DNA from: Candidatus Latescibacterota bacterium
GTDB taxonomy: Bacteria; Latescibacterota; UBA2968
Reading direction: 5' to 3'
Assembly (NCBI GenBank): GCA_022824945.1
Contig: JAJDYX010000017.1
Location: 62,001 to 126,000, forward strand
DNA length: 64,000 nt
The first letter of the stretch is position 1; each line of letters starts with the position of its first letter. The translations under genes and the position numbers were made by a program. Positions 34,349 to 43,168 of the stretch are shown here, in pieces. The notes beneath the pieces were generated by a model, which was given only the letters and a program-made list of their open reading frames with translations, had not been told where the DNA came from and did not search any database.

Positions 34349-34831
34349 ATGGCACGAGGAGTCAACAAAGTCATCTTGATCGGTAATTCTGGCGCCGATC
34401 CCGAGCTTCGATACACGCCAGGAGGCACAGCCGTATCGAACTTTAGCATCGCCACCAACGAAAGTTGGACCGACAGCAGTGGCGAAAGACAAGAACGCAC
34501 CGAATGGCATCGCATTGTCGTGTGGGGCCGTTTGGCTGAAATCTGCAACCAGTATTTGCGCAAAGGCAGCAAAGTCTATATCGAAGGCAAATTGCAAACG
34601 CGCAGTTGGGAAGGGCAAGATGGGCTAAAGCGCTACACCACCGAAGTGGTTGCCCGCGACATGCAAATGCTCGACACCCGCGGCGAAATGGACGGTATGG
34701 ATGGCAGCTATGGCGGTGGCGGGTCCCAGGGCGGAGGACAGTCAAGATCACAGTCAACAGATTCTGCATCGGACGACACGACCGCTCCAGATCCACCTCC
34801 CTATGCCGCAGACGACGACCTGCCATTTTAG
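34349..34831 (+). CDS. ssb: Single-stranded DNA-binding protein
   Basis: A 160-residue SSB. The OB-fold (~1-108) has '[20 protein letters not shown]', '[19 protein letters not shown]' and '[14 protein letters not shown]'. A Gly/Ser/Gln-rich linker follows (~115-145), and the acidic tip 'DDDLPF' is the partner-binding tail for replication and repair proteins. Length and layout are standard. GAGGAGG precedes the ATG, with a strong promoter and a perfect terminator on either side, so it is a one-gene unit expressed independently of its metabolic neighbours. It lies between the two copies of the inverted 119-bp repeat. Confidence 0.97.
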   Translation: MARGVNKVILIGNSGADPELRYTPGGTAVSNFSIATNESWTDSSGERQERTEWHRIVVWGRLAEICNQYLRKGSKVYIEGKLQTRSWEGQDGLKRYTTEVVARDMQMLDTRGEMDGMDGSYGGGGSQGGGQSRSQSTDSASDDTTAPDPPPYAADDDLPF

Positions 34832-34849
34832 GCGCGATACAAACGACAA

Positions 34850-34878
34850 AGCCCGCACAGAACTGTGCGGGCTTTTTA
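34850..34878 (+). terminator. Rho-independent terminator after ssb
   Basis: A perfect 11-bp stem AGCCCGCACAG / CTGTGCGGGCT with a 2-base gap as loop centre, followed by TTTTATTTTA. The strongest terminator in the window. Confidence 0.92.
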
Positions 34879-34894
34879 TTTTATAACTCTTTTT

Positions 34895-35629
34895 TTACTC
34901 CCGATAAATCTCCCGTATAGCCTCAACCAAAAAATCTTCGGCAACTTGAAAAATCTGCTCTCCCATCTCTGCCGTCGCAGGACGCGGATCTCCCAACCCT
35001 CCGTGCTCGGTATTCTGATCAAACCGCTTGTACAGACGCAAACCCGGAATACTCTCCCGGCGGCGCTGACCATCCTCGTGTAAAGCATCTGTTTTCACCA
35101 GATCGGGATCTATCGCCATAATCATAGCGGTCTCACACTCGCCAGCATGCCCGGACCCCTTTGATCCCAGCGTCAAAACCTTATTTATTTTTTTACTCGA
35201 CGGTTCGGCATACGGCGTCGTCGTATAAAGATGGACATCTTCATACCCTTCCATAACGCGCTGCCGCAAAACCGAAATATTGGCCTCATTTCCCCCGTGG
35301 CTATTAATGAGCAGAAACTGAGTAAAACCGTGTTCAATCATACAAACCAGAACATCGTTCATAATCGCCAGATGCGTCTCGGACGACGCAGAAACCGTAC
35401 CGGGATACTTCATGTGATGCTGCGAATACCCCAGCCACATAACGGGAAGTATCAACACATCCCGAGACAACCGCTTCTCAATGCGATTGACCACCTCCTG
35501 AAGAATCATCGAATCGGTAAACACGGGCAAATGCAGGCTGTGTTGTTCAATCGAAGCCACGGGTATAATAACCACCAGATCCCGCGGCAAAGCATCGACA
35601 TCGGGAGAAGTCATATTGGCGAGAAACAT
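34895..35629 (-). CDS. Creatininase family amidohydrolase
   Basis: A 244-residue protein with the family metal motif 'IEQHSLHLPVFTD' (E28, H30, H33, D39), 'LLINSHGGNEANI' (His ~110) and 'GSGHAGECETAM' with the last acidic ligand. These enzymes hydrolyse cyclic amides (creatinine) or formamide-like bonds in cofactor and flavin-like pathways; in catabolic regions the substrate is often unknown. AAGGAG lies before the ATG. It is divergent from the PhyH gene at 35724, with a 94-bp AT-rich gap. Confidence 0.9.
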   Translation of the reverse strand: MFLANMTSPDVDALPRDLVVIIPVASIEQHSLHLPVFTDSMILQEVVNRIEKRLSRDVLILPVMWLGYSQHHMKYPGTVSASSETHLAIMNDVLVCMIEHGFTQFLLINSHGGNEANISVLRQRVMEGYEDVHLYTTTPYAEPSSKKINKVLTLGSKGSGHAGECETAMIMAIDPDLVKTDALHEDGQRRRESIPGLRLYKRFDQNTEHGGLGDPRPATAEMGEQIFQVAEDFLVEAIREIYRE

Positions 35630-35723
35630 AAAAACTCCTTAAAAAAGGGGCTGGGACTGGGGATTGTTTATCTAAAATATTTTCTTATATTAAAAACACA
35701 ACAAAATATCCTGGAGGCACATA

Positions 35724-36710
35724 ATGGAAATGGAAAAAGCATTAAAACTCACGTATCAGGGCGAACCCCTGGGCCACTCGTCGGACGACTTTGGCGGCTT
35801 ACGCAAATCCAATGACGCGATAGATGATCGCGACGAACTCCACCGACGAATGACAGACGATGGCTACTTATTTCTCAAAAATCACCTGAACAAAGACGAA
35901 GTATTGGCTGCTCGCCAGGAAGTCATGGATCGGCTTATGGGCGCGGGTGTCTTAGACGAACAATATCCGGCAATCGACGGCATTGCAGCCTCAAAAAAGA
36001 AAATTGACGGACGCGCGACGGGATCGTTTATGCCCTTGCTCGCGCGCAACAATCCCCCCCTGGACAAAGTAATCCACGAAGGCCCGATCATGTCGTTTTT
36101 CGATTTCTTTTTCGGCGGGACTGCGCGCTACTTTGACTACACCTGGTTTCGAGCCAAACAGCCCGGACTGCACACCGCCACCAATCCACACTGCGACATC
36201 GTCTATATGGGCCGCGGAACAAAAAACCTCTACACCGCCTGGATACCATACGGTGATGTACCCTCCTACATGGGTGGATTGATGCTGCTCGAAAACTCAC
36301 ACAAATTGCACGATCTAAAATCGGGATATGGCTCAACAGACGTCGATCTGTACTGTGAAAACAAAGGCGATGCCCAGGAAATTGTAGAACGCGCACGCGC
36401 CGAAGGGCGGAACCTGACCAATCAAGAGCGGGCTTCTGTAAAGTGGAACTCGACCGGATCTTATTCCTCTAATGCAATAGCCACCCGCAAAGAACTGGGC
36501 GGACGCTGGCTGGTATCGGAATACGAAATGGGAGACCTGCTGATATTTTCCATGTACACCCTGCACTCAAGCTCCGACAACCACTCCAAACAGTACCGCA
36601 TATCATCCGACACGCGATATCAACTCGCATCGGAACCCGTTGACGAACGCTGGATTGGCGACGACCCACCTGCCCATGGCATTCGCGCCAAACGCGGGAT
36701 GGTGTGTTGA
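35724..36710 (+). CDS. Phytanoyl-CoA dioxygenase family protein (long form)
   Basis: At 328 residues this is the longest PhyH copy here. The iron motif is H156-C-D158 ('TNPHCDIVYMG'), with Cys where the others have Gln, Thr, Arg or Ile. The second His is in 'MYTLHSSSDNHSKQYRIS', where Arg follows. An N-terminal 40-residue extension and an insertion ~205-260 ('QEIVERARAEGRNLTNQERA') set it apart. GGAGG precedes the ATG. It is bounded downstream by the inverted 119-bp repeat. Probably a different substrate class from the HQD copies. Confidence 0.88.
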   Translation: MEMEKALKLTYQGEPLGHSSDDFGGLRKSNDAIDDRDELHRRMTDDGYLFLKNHLNKDEVLAARQEVMDRLMGAGVLDEQYPAIDGIAASKKKIDGRATGSFMPLLARNNPPLDKVIHEGPIMSFFDFFFGGTARYFDYTWFRAKQPGLHTATNPHCDIVYMGRGTKNLYTAWIPYGDVPSYMGGLMLLENSHKLHDLKSGYGSTDVDLYCENKGDAQEIVERARAEGRNLTNQERASVKWNSTGSYSSNAIATRKELGGRWLVSEYEMGDLLIFSMYTLHSSSDNHSKQYRISSDTRYQLASEPVDERWIGDDPPAHGIRAKRGMVC

Positions 36711-36722
36711 ACGAATAGACGA

Positions 36723-36840
36723 ATCAACGAATCAACGATCAGTGGTCAAAAATCAGCGATCAATCCCATCCATCGTCATTGCGGCAGGCTTTAAGCCGCA
36801 ATCCAGAGGTTTTGGGTGGTGGGGCAGGGTTCGTCTATTC
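36723..36840. repeat. ~119-bp repeat, right copy, inverted (contains palindrome A copy 5)
   Basis: It is the reverse complement of 34044-34162 with about two changes. The pair brackets ssb, the creatininase gene and the PhyH gene. The palindrome itself is 36774-36805 (T:A type). Confidence 0.85.
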
Positions 36841-36874
36841 GTCTATTCGTCTATTCGCGCTTTTCTCGTCTATT
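36829..36874. repeat. Short tandem repeat of GTCTATTC
   Basis: Three head-to-tail copies of GTCTATTC(G) and a fourth after an 11-base interruption. It reaches into the last codons of the sulfatase on the other strand (…ANRREKRE). A similar GAATAGAC/GAATCAAC pattern lies at 36713-36738. Confidence 0.7.
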
Positions 36875-38257
36875 CGCCCATTCCCTGACCGCTTCAGAAC
36901 CTGGATACACGGCGTCCAGTCCTTGCTGCTGAACTTGCTTCTCCCCCTGCCACGCCTTCCAATCGCCGCACTCCTGGCTCACCCCGCGCCACGTATCCCC
37001 GCATGTACCCATCGCCTCCTGAAAAAGCCCATCCATCTCCGCAACCAATTTGGGATCTTCCCCCACCAGATTGCGTTCCTCGTAGGGATCGTTCTCCAGA
37101 TCGAACAAAAACCAGGGCTCATTCTCCAAACGCGCGTAATTATATCGCTCTGTTCGCACCCCCCGCCACCCGGGCCACACCGCAAAAGTGTGATGCATCG
37201 TCGTATATGCATACGCCTGAGAACGCGCATTGGACTGCCCCAGAATCGCGCCTGAAAAATCTCCCCCATCCAGACCTGCCGGAACATCGACACCCGCCAA
37301 CCCGCACAGCGTCGGAAAAATATCCGGCGTGCCAAACGGCATATTCAAACTGCATCCGGCCTCAACCCTGCCCGGCCACCGAACCAAAAAAGGAACCTGC
37401 GTAGATTCTCGATAAGGCCAGCGCTTACCCCGCAAACCCTGGCTACCCAGCATCTCGCCGTGATCAGATGTGTACATCACAATCGTATTATCCGCTTGCC
37501 CACTCTCTTCCAGCGCACGCATCAACCGCCCCCACTCAATATCCAGCCCCTCAGTCATCCCGTAATAATGGGCGTACCAATCGCTCACATTGCTGGCCCT
37601 ATTACCCGTCAGCTTTGACGTATTCGGATGCAATTTCAAATCCCTATCCAGATAAGGCGCAACATAGGGATCCGGTGCTATAAGCGGCGGATGCGGCGGA
37701 CCCCACGACATAAACAAACACCACGGTCCTGTCCCTGTCCGATTTTTAATATACTCAATCGCCCTATCCGTCTCGATCTGAGACCGATAAAATCCACTAC
37801 CCGCAATCGGGTCCCTACTATCCGTGACATAAGCCCACTCGTAGTAATTATGCGCATTGTCACCCACATACCACTCATCATCAAAACCCAGACGCAACGG
37901 ATCGCCCGCATCGACCTGAATCTCGCCCAAATGCCACTTGCCAATATACCCGCATCTGTAACCATTCGCGCTAAGCGCCGTGCCAATACACGGATACACA
38001 CTCAAATCGGGATAAAACAGATTGGTCGTCACCCCCGTGTGATGGCCGTATTTGCCCGTCATCAACATCGCGCGATAAGGCGTACAAACAGGCGTACTCG
38101 AAACCGCTGCATCCAGACGCATCCCCTCAGCGGCAAACGCATCAAACTGAGGCGTGTTGAGATCCTCATCACCATAATAGCACCCCATCGCAGACGCCCG
38201 CTGCTGATCTGAAAACACATACAATATATTCGGCCTCTCCTGCCTACCATCGGACAT
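36851..38257 (-). CDS. Sulfatase (C-T-P-Y-R type)
   Basis: A 468-residue sulfatase. The nucleophile site C58-T-P-Y-R62 ('TPVCTPYRAMLMTG') keeps the C-x-P-x-R core needed for formylglycine formation but has Tyr where Ser is usual. Metal ligands are in 'LYVFSDQQRASA' and 'MYTSDHGEMLGSQGLRGKRW'. The start at 38257 (MSDGRQERPN) was chosen over a 549-residue frame because GGAAGGGGA lies upstream and the extra residues are not protein-like. No signal peptide is visible. The last codons run into a short tandem repeat, so the C-terminus may have been altered. Confidence 0.9.
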   Translation of the reverse strand: MSDGRQERPNILYVFSDQQRASAMGCYYGDEDLNTPQFDAFAAEGMRLDAAVSSTPVCTPYRAMLMTGKYGHHTGVTTNLFYPDLSVYPCIGTALSANGYRCGYIGKWHLGEIQVDAGDPLRLGFDDEWYVGDNAHNYYEWAYVTDSRDPIAGSGFYRSQIETDRAIEYIKNRTGTGPWCLFMSWGPPHPPLIAPDPYVAPYLDRDLKLHPNTSKLTGNRASNVSDWYAHYYGMTEGLDIEWGRLMRALEESGQADNTIVMYTSDHGEMLGSQGLRGKRWPYRESTQVPFLVRWPGRVEAGCSLNMPFGTPDIFPTLCGLAGVDVPAGLDGGDFSGAILGQSNARSQAYAYTTMHHTFAVWPGWRGVRTERYNYARLENEPWFLFDLENDPYEERNLVGEDPKLVAEMDGLFQEAMGTCGDTWRGVSQECGDWKAWQGEKQVQQQGLDAVYPGSEAVREWANRREKRE

Positions 38258-38377
38258 GGAAAATCCCCTTCCACTGGTAAATTTAAAGATTGAAAAAAAA
38301 TCCTCGACACAATATAATGCACACCCAGAGCAAGTCAAAGATCTGCACACCGGCGAAAAAACCACCTTGGTCAAAAA

Positions 38378-39565
38378 ATGAAACTCGAAAACAACGACAT
38401 CATCATCGACGACAACTTTCCGTGCAGCAGTGCCGGAGAAATGCGGATAATAGAATCCAGCATAAGCGAAATCGGATACAAACCAGAAGAAATCCCGCAA
38501 TGGTTCCAGGACCTGTTAGACGAACTATTCGACGGCGCAGGCGTACCCAAAGAATACATGGCCCATGTGCGCGTGCGTCATCTCGGCAACCACGCAAAGT
38601 GGGCAACGTTGCGATTTCTACTCAGCAAAAAAGGCGCGAGCTACATGTATCCCCCCTGGTGGATCTGGCGAGAAAACACGGGATGGGCGTGGGTACCTTA
38701 TGAAAACACGGACTTTCACCCGGCAGAACACATCGACATATCCGTTCACATCCAACCCGGAGAAACCATCCGCATCGCATCTGCCCCTTATGAAGACCCA
38801 TCCGTCGTCTGCGAAAAAGCGCGGCAACTCTCCGAACAATACGACATCTGGACCTATCGGGAAATCGGCCACTCTGCCCAGGGACGACCAATCTGCGTAT
38901 TGGAAACCGAACCCCGCGACCTGACCCTACTCGTCGATGCCACAATGCAATCGTGCGAACCCGTATCATGGGGCATCTTGCACGTAGCCCACAGCTTGAC
39001 CATCCCAACCGCACGCACACAGCGATTATTAGACCACGTACAATTCTGCCTCATGCCCATCACAAATCCCGACGGCGTATGCGAAGGACGCAGCGTAACC
39101 AATGCCCTGGGCGAAGTACCAAAATTTGGAATCAACCACCTCGTAGAAGGCAAAAGCGCACCCAGAGAAACCTCGACACTGTGGCAGTATTTCCTCGACA
39201 AAAAGCCAGATGCATCCATAGAAGTCCACGCCCACTTTACGCGACCAGATTTCACGCGAAGCATTGGCATGCACGACAAAGCATCCATGCCGCACCATCT
39301 TCAAAAAAAAGCGGAAATCCTCGAACAAGCAATCTTCGAAAACTACCACGTCAAACCGCTAAAAAATCGAAAAGTACTGATCGACCCTCGACAACCCGAA
39401 CACAACGTCTATGGCGACAAACACATCTGTGAACAAGCCAGCACAATCCGCACCTTTTTACAAGCCATCCCCGACAGCATTGACGCGCACAACGCCGACG
39501 TAAAAGAAATGGTAGAAACCGTCGCCCACGCGCTCATCAAATGGCGGGAAACTGGTGCGGCATAG
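38378..39565 (+). CDS. M14-type zinc carboxypeptidase-like protein with altered zinc site
   Basis: A 395-residue protein: an N-terminal beta-rich domain (~1-135) like the jelly-roll that precedes cytosolic-type M14 peptidases ('WIWRENTGWAWVPYENTDFH'), then the M14 fold with 'REIGHSAQGRPICVLE' and 'LMPITNPDGV' (~225-234). The zinc motif HxxE reads Q191-S-C-E194, so the first His ligand is Gln; the third ligand is present in 'EVHAHF' (~284). It may be inactive, bind a different metal, or use another His. There is no signal peptide and no clear ribosome site. It is divergent from the sulfatase. Confidence 0.8.
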   Translation: MKLENNDIIIDDNFPCSSAGEMRIIESSISEIGYKPEEIPQWFQDLLDELFDGAGVPKEYMAHVRVRHLGNHAKWATLRFLLSKKGASYMYPPWWIWRENTGWAWVPYENTDFHPAEHIDISVHIQPGETIRIASAPYEDPSVVCEKARQLSEQYDIWTYREIGHSAQGRPICVLETEPRDLTLLVDATMQSCEPVSWGILHVAHSLTIPTARTQRLLDHVQFCLMPITNPDGVCEGRSVTNALGEVPKFGINHLVEGKSAPRETSTLWQYFLDKKPDASIEVHAHFTRPDFTRSIGMHDKASMPHHLQKKAEILEQAIFENYHVKPLKNRKVLIDPRQPEHNVYGDKHICEQASTIRTFLQAIPDSIDAHNADVKEMVETVAHALIKWRETGAA

Positions 39566-39602
39566 AGGTATAATCCACGAATCGTCAAAAAATGACACAA
39601 AC

Positions 39603-39629
39603 GCAGGGGCGGTCCCCCTGTGCCCGCCC
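39603..39629. repeat. Compound palindrome, family C copy 2
   Basis: GGGGCGG and CCCGCCC arms around a C-rich loop. It resembles the reverse complement of 12381-12407, with paired substitutions in the arms. It lies between the carboxypeptidase-like and DUF1080 genes. Confidence 0.5.
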
Positions 39630-39666
39630 AACTGTTTAATCACATGTTTTCAGAAAGGAAAATCCA

Positions 39667-40233
39667 ATGGCAACACACCTATCCCCAGAAGAACAAGCGG
39701 AAGGATTCACACCCTTATTCAACGGCAAAGACCTGAACGACTGGCAAATTATCGGACCGGAAGAAGGTTGGGAAGTCCAAAACGGATTGATGGTATGCAA
39801 TGGCAAAGGCAGGGGATGGATCCGCCCCAAAGCCATGTACACAGACTTTGTATTGCGCCTGGACTATCGAAACAGCGCGGGAGGAAACAGCGGCATCTTC
39901 CTGCGGACAAGCGAAGAAGGACGCCCCGCCTATCAGGGAATGGAAATACAAATTTACGACGTACCGCACGACCCACTCAACAATAAATCAAACGGCGCCA
40001 TCTACGATGCGGTCGCCCCCAGCGTTGATCCATCTCACCCCGCGGGAGAATGGAACGCCATTGAAGTATCCTGCCAGGGAACAATGGTAAAAGTCATCAT
40101 CAACGGGCGCGAAGTCATATCCTGTGACACAAGCAAACACCCGGACCTCAAAGACCGCTTGAAAACCGGATACATCGGCCTGCAAAACCACCGCAGCCCC
40201 ATTGACTTTCGGAATGTTCGGATTAAGGTATAA
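39667..40233 (+). CDS. DUF1080 (3-keto-disaccharide hydrolase-like) protein
   Basis: A 188-residue concanavalin-like beta-sandwich of the DUF1080 family. 'GFTPLFNGKDLNDWQIIG' is the diagnostic opening, then 'NSAGGNSGIFLRT' and 'RTGYIGLQNH'-like 'KTGYIGLQNHRSPIDFRNVR' at the end. Some members hydrolyse 3-keto-glycosides, others probably bind carbohydrates. No signal peptide, which is unusual since many are secreted. AAAGGA precedes the ATG. It shares its fold with the C-terminal domain of the second sigma fusion at 54346. Converges closely with the aminotransferase. Confidence 0.9.
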   Translation: MATHLSPEEQAEGFTPLFNGKDLNDWQIIGPEEGWEVQNGLMVCNGKGRGWIRPKAMYTDFVLRLDYRNSAGGNSGIFLRTSEEGRPAYQGMEIQIYDVPHDPLNNKSNGAIYDAVAPSVDPSHPAGEWNAIEVSCQGTMVKVIINGREVISCDTSKHPDLKDRLKTGYIGLQNHRSPIDFRNVRIKV

Positions 40234-40235
40234 AA

Positions 40236-41588
40236 TCAGCCCTTAAACGCCTCAAGCACCCTATCAAACGCCTGAGCCGTCTGGTCTATATCCGCATCGC
40301 TGTGAACAGCAGAAATCACGCCACCGGGCCAGGGCATCACATCGACCCCCTCTGCAATCAGACCGCAGCGAAGATAGTGAATCTGCTTCATCGAAATCCC
40401 GCCCTTCAGAACCGAATGAGGCACTGTACCATCGTAGATATCCGAACAGGTGTACGTCTGATCCTCGGACAACGGCAAAAATTGAAACCCCGAAAACTCG
40501 CCGTAAACAAGCCAATTCAATCCGCGTCTCTGAATCACATCATTGAGCGCGTTTCTCAGCACCTCGCCATTCCGATTAGCGCGCTCAGTAATCTCATCTT
40601 CCGCAACAATTTTAAGCGTCGTCAACCCCGCCCGCGCTGAAACCGGATTCGAATTAAACGTACCCTGGTGTGGCACGCGGTATCTATCATTCCACGAAGC
40701 ATCGTCGCGATACGTCATCACATCGAGCAAATCCGCGCGACCCGCAATCGCGCCACCGGGAAACCCACCTGCAACAATTTTGGCAAAAAGAGCCAAATCC
40801 GGCGTCACCCCGTAATATTCCTGCGCACCCCCAGGTGCCACGCGAAACCCCGTAATCACCTCATCAAAAATGAGCAAAACCCCGTACTCGCGAGTAACCG
40901 CGCGAAGCTGACGCAAAAATTCCCCCTGCGTGGGAACCCGCCCAAAACTCGCACCCGTCGGCTCCAGAATAACCGCGGCAATATCGTCCCGACTCTCAAG
41001 CGCCTGTGTAACCTGATCGATATTATTCGGCTCACACAACACGGCATTCTCGACATGATCCTCCGTAATACCGCTCGGAGGCGTACCGTCAAAACTCGTC
41101 GAAGCGCCAAAAGCCACCTGATCGTGCCACCCGTGAAAATTCGTCGTAAAACGCAGAATCTTCGACTTATTCTGAAAAGCGCGCGCAACGCGCAATCCCA
41201 AAAGACTCGCCTCTGTACCCGACGACGTAAAACGCACCTTATCCGCGCACGGCACCATCCGAATAATCTGCTCTGCCCACTCCAATTCCAACTCGTGTGA
41301 CGCCCCGTAATGCGTACCCTTATTCAACTGCTCCCGCACCGCCTCGGTCACCTCCGGATGATTATGCCCCAAAATCAGCGCACCGTGCCCCCCAAAATAA
41401 TCGACATACTCACACCCATCCACATCCCACTTGCGCCCACCCTGTGCCCGAGCAACAGAAAGCGGATAGGGCATCAAATAGCGCGTATCGTGCGTCACCC
41501 CACTGGGAAAAGTCTCCCGCGCCCGCTGGTATAACGCGCGTGACTTTGGCGTTCTTGCCATATATTTTTGAATCAACAAATCGCTCAT
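40236..41588 (-). CDS. Class III aminotransferase, glutamate-1-semialdehyde aminomutase-like
   Basis: A 450-residue PLP enzyme. 'DYFGGHGALILGHNHPEV' and 'RFTSSGTEASLLGLRVARAF' (phosphate-binding STGTEA-type loop) lie in the N-terminal half, 'LLIFDEVITGFR' holds the Asp that contacts the pyridine nitrogen, and 'LALFAKIVAGGFPGGAIAGR' holds the Schiff-base Lys. The closest motif match is the HemL-like group, but with no haem genes near, a catabolic transaminase or aminomutase is more likely. AAAGGA lies 6 bp before the ATG. Confidence 0.9.
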   Translation of the reverse strand: MSDLLIQKYMARTPKSRALYQRARETFPSGVTHDTRYLMPYPLSVARAQGGRKWDVDGCEYVDYFGGHGALILGHNHPEVTEAVREQLNKGTHYGASHELELEWAEQIIRMVPCADKVRFTSSGTEASLLGLRVARAFQNKSKILRFTTNFHGWHDQVAFGASTSFDGTPPSGITEDHVENAVLCEPNNIDQVTQALESRDDIAAVILEPTGASFGRVPTQGEFLRQLRAVTREYGVLLIFDEVITGFRVAPGGAQEYYGVTPDLALFAKIVAGGFPGGAIAGRADLLDVMTYRDDASWNDRYRVPHQGTFNSNPVSARAGLTTLKIVAEDEITERANRNGEVLRNALNDVIQRRGLNWLVYGEFSGFQFLPLSEDQTYTCSDIYDGTVPHSVLKGGISMKQIHYLRCGLIAEGVDVMPWPGGVISAVHSDADIDQTAQAFDRVLEAFKG

Positions 41589-41719
41589 TTCTTATCCTTT
41601 CGGTTTTTCAGTATTTACATAATCTCCCACTGTCGGTAAAAGATACAGTTCTGGGCATGTGTATGCAACTGCCTTGGAAGTGTGAATTAGGAAGTGTGAA
41701 GTGTGAAAGGCGTCCAGTC

Positions 41720-41807
41720 TCCCGTATAAAGGCACTACGGGACAATCTGGATCGCGGCTCAAGCATGTCCCTGCATGGTGTTGAGCAGGGAATCATGCCG
41801 CGATGAC
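41720..41807. repeat. Family B hairpin (inverted) followed by palindrome A copy 6
   Basis: CCCGTATAAAGG...CTACGGG is family B in reverse orientation. Five bases later TGGATCGCGGCT opens copy 6, closed by GCCGCGATGACA. The copy 6 loop holds another perfect palindrome, CCCTGC (41769-41774) and GCAGGG (41785-41790). Confidence 0.75.
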
Positions 41808-41970
41808 ACACCTTTAACGTCTTGCGTTTTACGTCTCACCTTTTACCTTCATTCACTCTTGCGCGTGTTTATAAACCTTATTATACTTGCTTATTGTATA
41901 TACGCGATGTGTGACTTCAAAATCGCCCCAGAATAATGCCGACAAACAGATATAAGAAAGTCAAAACCAC

Positions 41971-42002
41971 TGGATTGCGGCTTACACCCTGCCGCAATGA
42001 CG
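41971..42002. repeat. Palindromic repeat family A, copy 7 (T:A type)
   Basis: TGGATTGCGGCT and GCCGCAATGACG around a short loop (TACACCCT). Arms ATTGCGGC/GCCGCAAT pair perfectly. Confidence 0.8.
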
Positions 42003-42125
42003 GCTCTAAAATCCTTGTTTTGCTGACGCCTGACCACTGATTGCTTGTTTTTTTTACCATTATTCTAAAGTCACACATGACGTTGTATATATATTTGGAT
42101 GAGTCCGAATCCGAAGGAAAAACCC

Positions 42126-42845
42126 ATGCATCTCGCGCTGGAAAACAAAGTCGCTATAATTGTAGGAAGCAGTTCGGGAATGGGCAAAGCGACCGCGCGC
42201 TCTTATGCCCAGGCGGGCGCCAGCGTGGTACTGGCAGCGCGAAGCAAAGACAAATTAGACAATCTATCAGCAGAAATAGGAAACCGCGCAATCGCCTGTG
42301 CAACAGACGTGCGAGATGTGGCGCAAGTAAACCATTTAATCCAGACAACACTGGATAAATTCGGGCAAATCGATATTCTCGTGTACGCCACGGGAACGAA
42401 CATCCCGGACCGCAGCCTTGAAGTATTGACCCACGAAACGTGGGAAATGATGATCGGCACAAATCTGACCGGCGCATTCAACTGCACAAAAGCGGTATTG
42501 CCCGTCATGCGAAAACAGCAATCGGGCCTGATCATCTATCTATCTTCCGGATGTGTACAATCGCCCGATGTATCTGGCGTATCTTATCAAGCATCCAAGC
42601 ACGGCATGTCTGGCCTGGCGCACGGGACATTCCAAGAAGAGCAGGAAAACGGCATTCGCACCACAGTAATCTTCCCCGGATTGTGCGACACGCCCATCGT
42701 CTTGAAACGCCCTGTACCCACGCCCCCAGAAGTCATGGCCAAAGCATTAAAACCCGAAGACGTAGCCGATGCATGTCTATACGTAGCGACCACGCCTTCG
42801 CGTGCGCGAATACCCGAACTCATTCTCTTGCCCGCGGGATTGTAA
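42126..42845 (+). CDS. Short-chain dehydrogenase/reductase
   Basis: A 239-residue classical SDR with the cofactor loop 'IVGSSSGMGKATA' and the catalytic Ser and Y-x-x-x-K in 'SSGCVQSP' and 'SYQASKHGMSG'. 'LVYATGTNIPD' stands where NNAG is usual. Unlike the SDR at 2406 the catalytic residues are complete. NAD(P)-dependent oxidation or reduction of a sugar or alcohol is likely. AAGGA precedes the ATG at 42126; an upstream GTG at 42099 lacks a site. It converges with the small gene at 42849 (3-bp gap). Confidence 0.92.
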   Translation: MHLALENKVAIIVGSSSGMGKATARSYAQAGASVVLAARSKDKLDNLSAEIGNRAIACATDVRDVAQVNHLIQTTLDKFGQIDILVYATGTNIPDRSLEVLTHETWEMMIGTNLTGAFNCTKAVLPVMRKQQSGLIIYLSSGCVQSPDVSGVSYQASKHGMSGLAHGTFQEEQENGIRTTVIFPGLCDTPIVLKRPVPTPPEVMAKALKPEDVADACLYVATTPSRARIPELILLPAGL

Positions 42846-42848
42846 TAC

Positions 42849-43049
42849 TTATTTAGATGATGAGAGTTTTTGTTTTAAGCGGGCAACCACATCTGCGCTG
42901 AGACCATCTTCCGGCTCAACGCTCTCTCGCTCATCCAGCACTGCACGAATCTCGTCAAAAGATGCGCGACCCAATTTTTCAAGCAATGCGGCGTAAGCAG
43001 CCTTTTGCGAATCGGTGTCAGATACGGGTCGAACGGTGTAGCAGCTCAT
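42849..43049 (-). CDS. Small hypothetical protein
   Basis: A 66-residue acidic, helical protein with two amphipathic helices ('TDSQKAAYAALLEKLGRASF' and 'DEIRAVLDERESVEPEDGL') and a Lys-rich end. The size and composition resemble antitoxins of the ribbon or SpoVT-less kind, but I do not recognise a family and no toxin is adjacent. AAAGGAGT lies 4-5 bp before the ATG, which supports it being translated. Divergent from the PhyH gene at 43169. Confidence 0.65.
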   Translation of the reverse strand: MSCYTVRPVSDTDSQKAAYAALLEKLGRASFDEIRAVLDERESVEPEDGLSADVVARLKQKLSSSK

Positions 43050-43168
43050 ACTTTACTCCTTTAAGTGCGCAACAAAATTTCCTCATAATTATCGCATCTT
43101 ATTTGGTGTCATGCAAGCCTATATATTCTGAAACATCTTTACAATTTTCAAAAACTTGGGTTATCTAC

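Larger units (their letters stand above)
41589..42125. other. 537-bp intergenic region with two palindrome A copies
   Basis: No gene is seen. It contains family B (41720-41742, inverted), family A copy 6 (41748-41807, with a nested CCCTGC/GCAGGG hairpin) and copy 7 (41971-42002). Two short 'acgtcttgcgttttacgtc'-like phrases lie between them. Promoters for the flanking divergent genes must lie here, but I cannot pick them with confidence. Confidence 0.6.

Noticed and set aside
34044..36840. The segment between inverted repeats as an insertion sequence
   Set aside because: It encodes ssb, a creatininase and a PhyH protein but no transposase, and no target duplication is visible.
38258..38500. 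81-residue N-terminal extension of the sulfatase, including a hydrophobic stretch
   Set aside because: It is not signal-peptide-like, overlaps the divergent gene's start, and the internal ATG has a better ribosome site.
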